This document shows, in pieces, positions 61,369 to 64,000 of a stretch of 64,000 nucleotides of DNA. Source of the DNA: Pontibacillus chungwhensis BH030062 (GTDB taxonomy: Bacteria; Bacillota; Bacilli; Bacillales; BH030062); contig NZ_AVBG01000006.1 in the NCBI RefSeq assembly GCF_000770675.1, positions 124,001 to 188,000 on the forward strand, in the 5' to 3' direction. Within the stretch, counting starts at the first letter, position 1. Each line of letters opens with the position of its first letter. The notes beneath the pieces were generated by a model. The model saw nothing but the letters and a program-made list of their open reading frames with translations. It did not search any database and was not told where the DNA came from. A program made the translations under genes and the position numbers.

Positions 61369-62847
61369 TTAGAACCAGTTGATCGGTTCAGGATTAAGGT
61401 TTTGGAAAATATGCTTCGTTTCCGTATATTCTTCAAGCCCTAATTTGCCTAGCTCGCGTCCAATACCAGACTGCTTAAAACCGCCCCACGGTGCATGAGG
61501 AAAATACAGATTGAAGTCATTAATCCAAACCGTTCCCATGCGCATCTTCGCGGCACAGCGTTCTGCTTTTCGCGTGTCGTTCGTCCACACACCGCCAGCA
61601 AGTCCATAGATGGAATCATTGGAGAACTTAACGGCTTCTTCTTCTGTGCTGAATTTTTCAACCGTGATAATGGGACCGAATGCTTCTTCTTGAACAACGG
61701 TCATGTCTGAGGTGCAGTCCGTGAAGATCGTAGGCAGGTAGAAGAACCCTTTTTGCAACTCAGGATCTTCTGGGCGTTTGCCGCCAACGGCCAAGGTTGC
61801 ACCTTCTTGAATCCCTGCTTGTACGTACTGTTCAACTTTTTGAAGGTGTTCTGCTGAAATGAGCGGCCCCATTTGCGTATCTTCATCAAAACCGCTGCCA
61901 AGCTTGAACTTCTTCACCCGCTCTACAAGCGCTTGTACGAATTCATCGTGAATGCTTTCTTCTATAATTAACCTCGTGCCAGCGGAGCAAATTTGTCCGG
62001 CGTGGAAGAACACACCGTTTAATGCCTGGTCAACGGCTGTTTCAAAATCAGCATCAGCGAATATGATATTCGGATTCTTCCCACCAAGCTCAAGCGCAAG
62101 TTTCTTCACGTTTGAACTTGCCGCTTGCATGATCTTCTTCCCGGTCACAATTCCGCCTGTGAAGGAAATAAGATCGACATCCTCATTCGCAGATAGCTCC
62201 GCTCCGATTGTGCTTCCTGCACCAAGAACGAGGTTGGCAACACCGGCAGGAACACCTGCTTCTTCGATTAGTTGAAACACTTTCACTGTCGTAAGTGGTG
62301 TAATTTCACTTGGCTTCATAATTAACGTATTGCCCGTTGCAAGGGCGGGAGCTAATTTCCACGAAGCTTGAAGTAAAGGATAATTCCAAGGTGTAATCTG
62401 TCCGCACACGCCTACTGGTTCACGCACAACTTTACTAATGGAGTTTGCAACTGGTGAATCAATCATTTCCCCGCCATCTTTATCTGCAAGTTCTGCATAA
62501 TAACGAAAGACCCCAGCGATATCCTCCATGTCGCCACGACTTTCTTCTACTGTTTTTCCAGTATCGAGTGACTCTAAGTAAGCTAGCTCTTCTTTATCTC
62601 TTTCAATGAATTCAGCAATCTTACGCACGATCGCCCCACGCTCTGTCGCCGGGGTTGAAGCCCATTCTCCGTTGTCAAAAGCTGCTCTTGCCGCAGCGAT
62701 CGCTTCTTTTGCTTCCGTTTCATTACCTTCCGGAACCGTCGCAATGACTTCCTGATTATATGGATTAATGATCGTACGCGTGTCGTCTGAGTCCGCGCCA
62801 ACCCATTTACCATTTATATAATGTTGCAGCTTTAGTTTCAGATCCAA
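61369..62847 (-). CDS. betB: Betaine-aldehyde dehydrogenase
   Basis: Converts betaine aldehyde to glycine betaine with NAD(P). It is an aldehyde-dehydrogenase superfamily member of about 492 residues with TPWNYPLLQASWKLAPALATGNT, the cofactor motif FTGGIVTGKKI, catalytic Glu in LELGGKNPNI and catalytic Cys in FFHAGQICSAGTRL (about 290). The end GGFKQSGIGRELGKLGLEEYTETKHIF is typical of BetB/GbsA. The start is placed at TTG 62847 with GAGGAG 9 bases upstream; a TTG three codons earlier overlaps that site. First gene of the betB-betA operon, divergent from gbsR, with a candidate promoter and operator upstream. Confidence 0.96.
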   Translation of the reverse strand: MDLKLKLQHYINGKWVGADSDDTRTIINPYNQEVIATVPEGNETEAKEAIAAARAAFDNGEWASTPATERGAIVRKIAEFIERDKEELAYLESLDTGKTVEESRGDMEDIAGVFRYYAELADKDGGEMIDSPVANSISKVVREPVGVCGQITPWNYPLLQASWKLAPALATGNTLIMKPSEITPLTTVKVFQLIEEAGVPAGVANLVLGAGSTIGAELSANEDVDLISFTGGIVTGKKIMQAASSNVKKLALELGGKNPNIIFADADFETAVDQALNGVFFHAGQICSAGTRLIIEESIHDEFVQALVERVKKFKLGSGFDEDTQMGPLISAEHLQKVEQYVQAGIQEGATLAVGGKRPEDPELQKGFFYLPTIFTDCTSDMTVVQEEAFGPIITVEKFSTEEEAVKFSNDSIYGLAGGVWTNDTRKAERCAAKMRMGTVWINDFNLYFPHAPWGGFKQSGIGRELGKLGLEEYTETKHIFQNLNPEPINWF

Positions 62848-62904
62848 TCCAATCAACTCCTCAACTTTATTTTTGTCATCTATATTAAGTTTATTAAATA
62901 TTTA

Positions 62905-62918
62905 TTTAACGTTTTTAA
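62905..62918. promoter_or_regulatory. Candidate GbsR operator at betBA
   Basis: TTTAACGTTTTTAA shares TTTAACGTT with the perfect palindrome TTTAACGTTAAA before the betaine-transport gene (63807). It is placed to block the betBA promoter, as GbsR does in B. subtilis when choline is absent. Confidence 0.45.
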
Positions 62919-62946
62919 CAGTAACACTACTTTTAATATCTGTCAA
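62918..62946 (-). promoter_or_regulatory. Candidate sigma-A promoter of betBA
   Basis: On the minus strand a perfect TTGACA (62941-62946), a 17-bp spacer and TACTGT (62918-62923) lie about 70 bp before the betB start. TTTAACGTTTTTAA just downstream (62905-62918) overlaps the -10 region and could be a repressor site. Confidence 0.6.
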
Positions 62947-63049
62947 AATAACTTCTTGGTTACAATTTCTAGAAATAAGAAAATTGGGCCGAAACCTTAC
63001 AGGGACTGATACGGGAATTATCCTATTTTCTTAAAATCACGTTTTGCAT

Positions 63050-63077
63050 TTGACATTTAATCTGAACGCGTTAACAT
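63050..63077 (+). promoter_or_regulatory. Candidate sigma-A promoter of gbsR
   Basis: TTGACA (63050-63055), a 16-bp spacer and TAACAT (63072-63077). The spacer contains the palindrome AACGCGTT (63065-63072), a possible autoregulatory site. Confidence 0.55.
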
Positions 63078-63140
63078 AAAGTTCGTAAAGAATATTTGAG
63101 AATTATTTAATACAAGATATTTTGTTGAAGGAGCGACCCG

Positions 63141-63692
63141 ATGAGTGAGTCAAATGAAAGGCCACAACTCAAAATAGAAGAAGCAAAGGATAAAGTCATG
63201 GGTGCGATTGCAGAAACGATGGATTTATACGGGGTCACCCCGGCGGCTGCGAACCTTTACGCGACCATGTACTTTGAAGGTCAGATGACACTTGATGAGA
63301 TGCGCGCGGAACTTGGAATGAGTAAGCCAAGTATGAGTACAAGCGTCCGCAAGCTTCAGGAAATTGAAATGGTGAAAAAAACATTTACACGCGGTTCAAG
63401 AAAGCACACGTACGCCGCGGAAAAAGATTTCTTCCATTCCTTCATGGCTTTTTACTGCCAGATGTGGGAACGCGAAGTAAAAACAAATCTCGGGGCGATT
63501 GAATCAGCTCAGGAAGATTTTGTAGAAGTTATGAAAGATTCCAGCAGCACGCCAGATATTGTTGCAAAAGCGAAGGAATACTACGACCAATTGGAAGAGT
63601 CAAAAACGTATTACCATTGGCTTGGTGAACTAGCGGAAAGCATTCGAAGTGGTGAGATCTATAATTTCTTACCGAAAGATCAGAAAGATTAA
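63141..63692 (+). CDS. gbsR: GbsR-type choline-responsive transcriptional repressor
   Basis: A 183-residue MarR-like regulator. The winged helix-turn-helix (about 25-95; YGVTPAAANLYATMYFEGQMTLDEMRAELGMSKPSMSTSVRKLQ) and the following MVKKTFTRGSRKHTYAAEKDFF wing are typical of GbsR. The C-terminal aromatic-rich helices (SFMAFYCQMWEREVKT, YYHWLGELAESI) would bind choline by an aromatic cage, as described for the B. subtilis protein. It is divergent from betBA and upstream of a betaine ABC transporter gene, the same neighbourhood as in B. subtilis. GAAGGAG precedes the ATG. Confidence 0.94.
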   Translation: MSESNERPQLKIEEAKDKVMGAIAETMDLYGVTPAAANLYATMYFEGQMTLDEMRAELGMSKPSMSTSVRKLQEIEMVKKTFTRGSRKHTYAAEKDFFHSFMAFYCQMWEREVKTNLGAIESAQEDFVEVMKDSSSTPDIVAKAKEYYDQLEESKTYYHWLGELAESIRSGEIYNFLPKDQKD

Positions 63693-63699
63693 ATAAAAA

Positions 63700-63737
63700 G
63701 TTCGGGGCACCTGTTATATGACAGACGCCCCGTTCTC
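63700..63737 (+). terminator. Probable terminator after gbsR
   Basis: CGGGGCACCTGT / ACAGACGCCCCG with a TATATG loop and a short TTCTC tail. Confidence 0.6.
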
Positions 63738-63806
63738 AACATGTTCCACTCTTACATAAAAGAGATGGCTTCGTTTTGTACTTTTGTTAAAAAAATTCTT
63801 AATACT

Positions 63807-63818
63807 TTTAACGTTAAA
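63807..63818. promoter_or_regulatory. Candidate GbsR operator before the betaine-binding lipoprotein gene
   Basis: The perfect palindrome TTTAACGTTAAA lies 47 bp before the ATG, next to a TATATAAGAT stretch that may include the -10. The core TTTAACGTT is shared with the site before betBA. Confidence 0.45.
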
Positions 63819-63864
63819 TGTATATAAGATATAGATTTCACAAAGAAAAGGGGAGATGAGCAAC

Positions 63865-64000
63865 ATGAACAAGTGGACAAAATCATGGAGTATGTTGGTA
63901 GCAATCGTGATGATAGCGGTTCTGTCAGCATGTGGGAGCACAGAGGAAGCCGGTGGCGAGGAGAAAAGTGATAAGAAAATCTCGATCGGCCAAGTGAGCT
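63865..64000 (+). CDS. Glycine betaine/choline ABC transporter substrate-binding lipoprotein, 3' truncated
   Basis: Only the first 45 residues lie in the window. They form a lipoprotein signal peptide (MNKWTKSWSMLVAIVMIAVLSAC) with lipobox LSAC, an acidic linker (GSTEEAGGEEKSDKK) and the start of the mature domain (ISIGQVS), which fits OpuAC-like binding proteins. AAGGGGAGATGAGCAAC precedes the ATG. Position beside gbsR and betBA supports uptake of choline or glycine betaine; OpuAC- versus OpuBC/ProX-type cannot be decided from this part. Confidence 0.75.
   Translation, partial: MNKWTKSWSMLVAIVMIAVLSACGSTEEAGGEEKSDKKISIGQVS

Overview
The window looks like chromosomal DNA from a moderately halophilic, spore-forming member of the Bacillaceae (Halobacillus/Pontibacillus/Virgibacillus-like). 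The pointers are Gram-positive ribosome binding sites and start-codon use (many GTG/TTG starts), a Spo0E-type phosphatase, LCP, TcaA-like and VanW envelope proteins, very acidic exported proteins, and a choline-to-glycine-betaine osmoprotection locus (gbsR, betB, betA and a betaine-binding lipoprotein) at the right end. This is inferred from protein families; no rRNA or tRNA is present.

Layout. 1-14 kb: the end of an oligopeptide ABC ATPase, a chemoreceptor, an LCP ligase, a YknW/YknX-like membrane pair, a VanW protein and two secreted enzymes (a 1196-residue ExeM-like nuclease and a thermolysin-type protease). 15-23.5 kb: an SDR/hydrolase pair, two large inverted hairpin repeats, a micro-protein, and a surface-glycan set (acyltransferase, GalU, GT2, a large membrane protein resembling DUF6020, and a pair of small flippase-like proteins). 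23.5-34.5 kb: zinc-ribbon membrane proteins, a NERD-domain nuclease gene sandwiched between two long 20/21-bp periodic arrays, an S9 peptidase and two Ig-like/DUF4309 secreted paralogues. 34.6-39.3 kb: an RpiR regulator and a kinase/FAD-oxidase/SDR set resembling E. coli ygcE-ygcU-ygcW. 39.5-44 kb: DinB, AlaX editing protein, an orphan histidine kinase and Spo0E. 44.4-51.1 kb: a p-aminobenzoyl-glutamate (abg) use cluster with three M20 peptidases, a regulator and AbgT. 51.6-56 kb: a UlaAB-like PTS with a PRD/EIIA regulator. 56.7-59.1 kb: an InhA-like M6 protease. 59.6-64 kb: the betaine locus.

The most unusual material is non-coding. (1) The NERD gene is flanked on both sides by arrays of a GTCNNGAC palindrome spaced two helical turns apart, one containing nine identical 42-mers. 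(2) REP/BIME-like paired hairpins of the GGGACAGGT...CGTCCC type occur seven times, only between 39.4 and 59.6 kb; four copies are 340-380 bp composites carrying internal GTCACAGA/TCTGTGAC hairpins and a terminator. (3) A different palindrome family (GGGTGCCAGGCACCC, 37-bp period) is confined to 1-23.5 kb. (4) A perfect 20-bp palindrome, TTGATCAAACGTTTGATCAA, recurs four times beside terminators. (5) Two oppositely oriented GC-rich elements near 17 kb have terminal stems that differ in sequence but stay paired. Two genes also appear to start at ATT or ATC.

All protein names come from reading motifs and overall similarity; no database search was run. Start sites were moved where a good Shine-Dalgarno sequence favoured a later codon.
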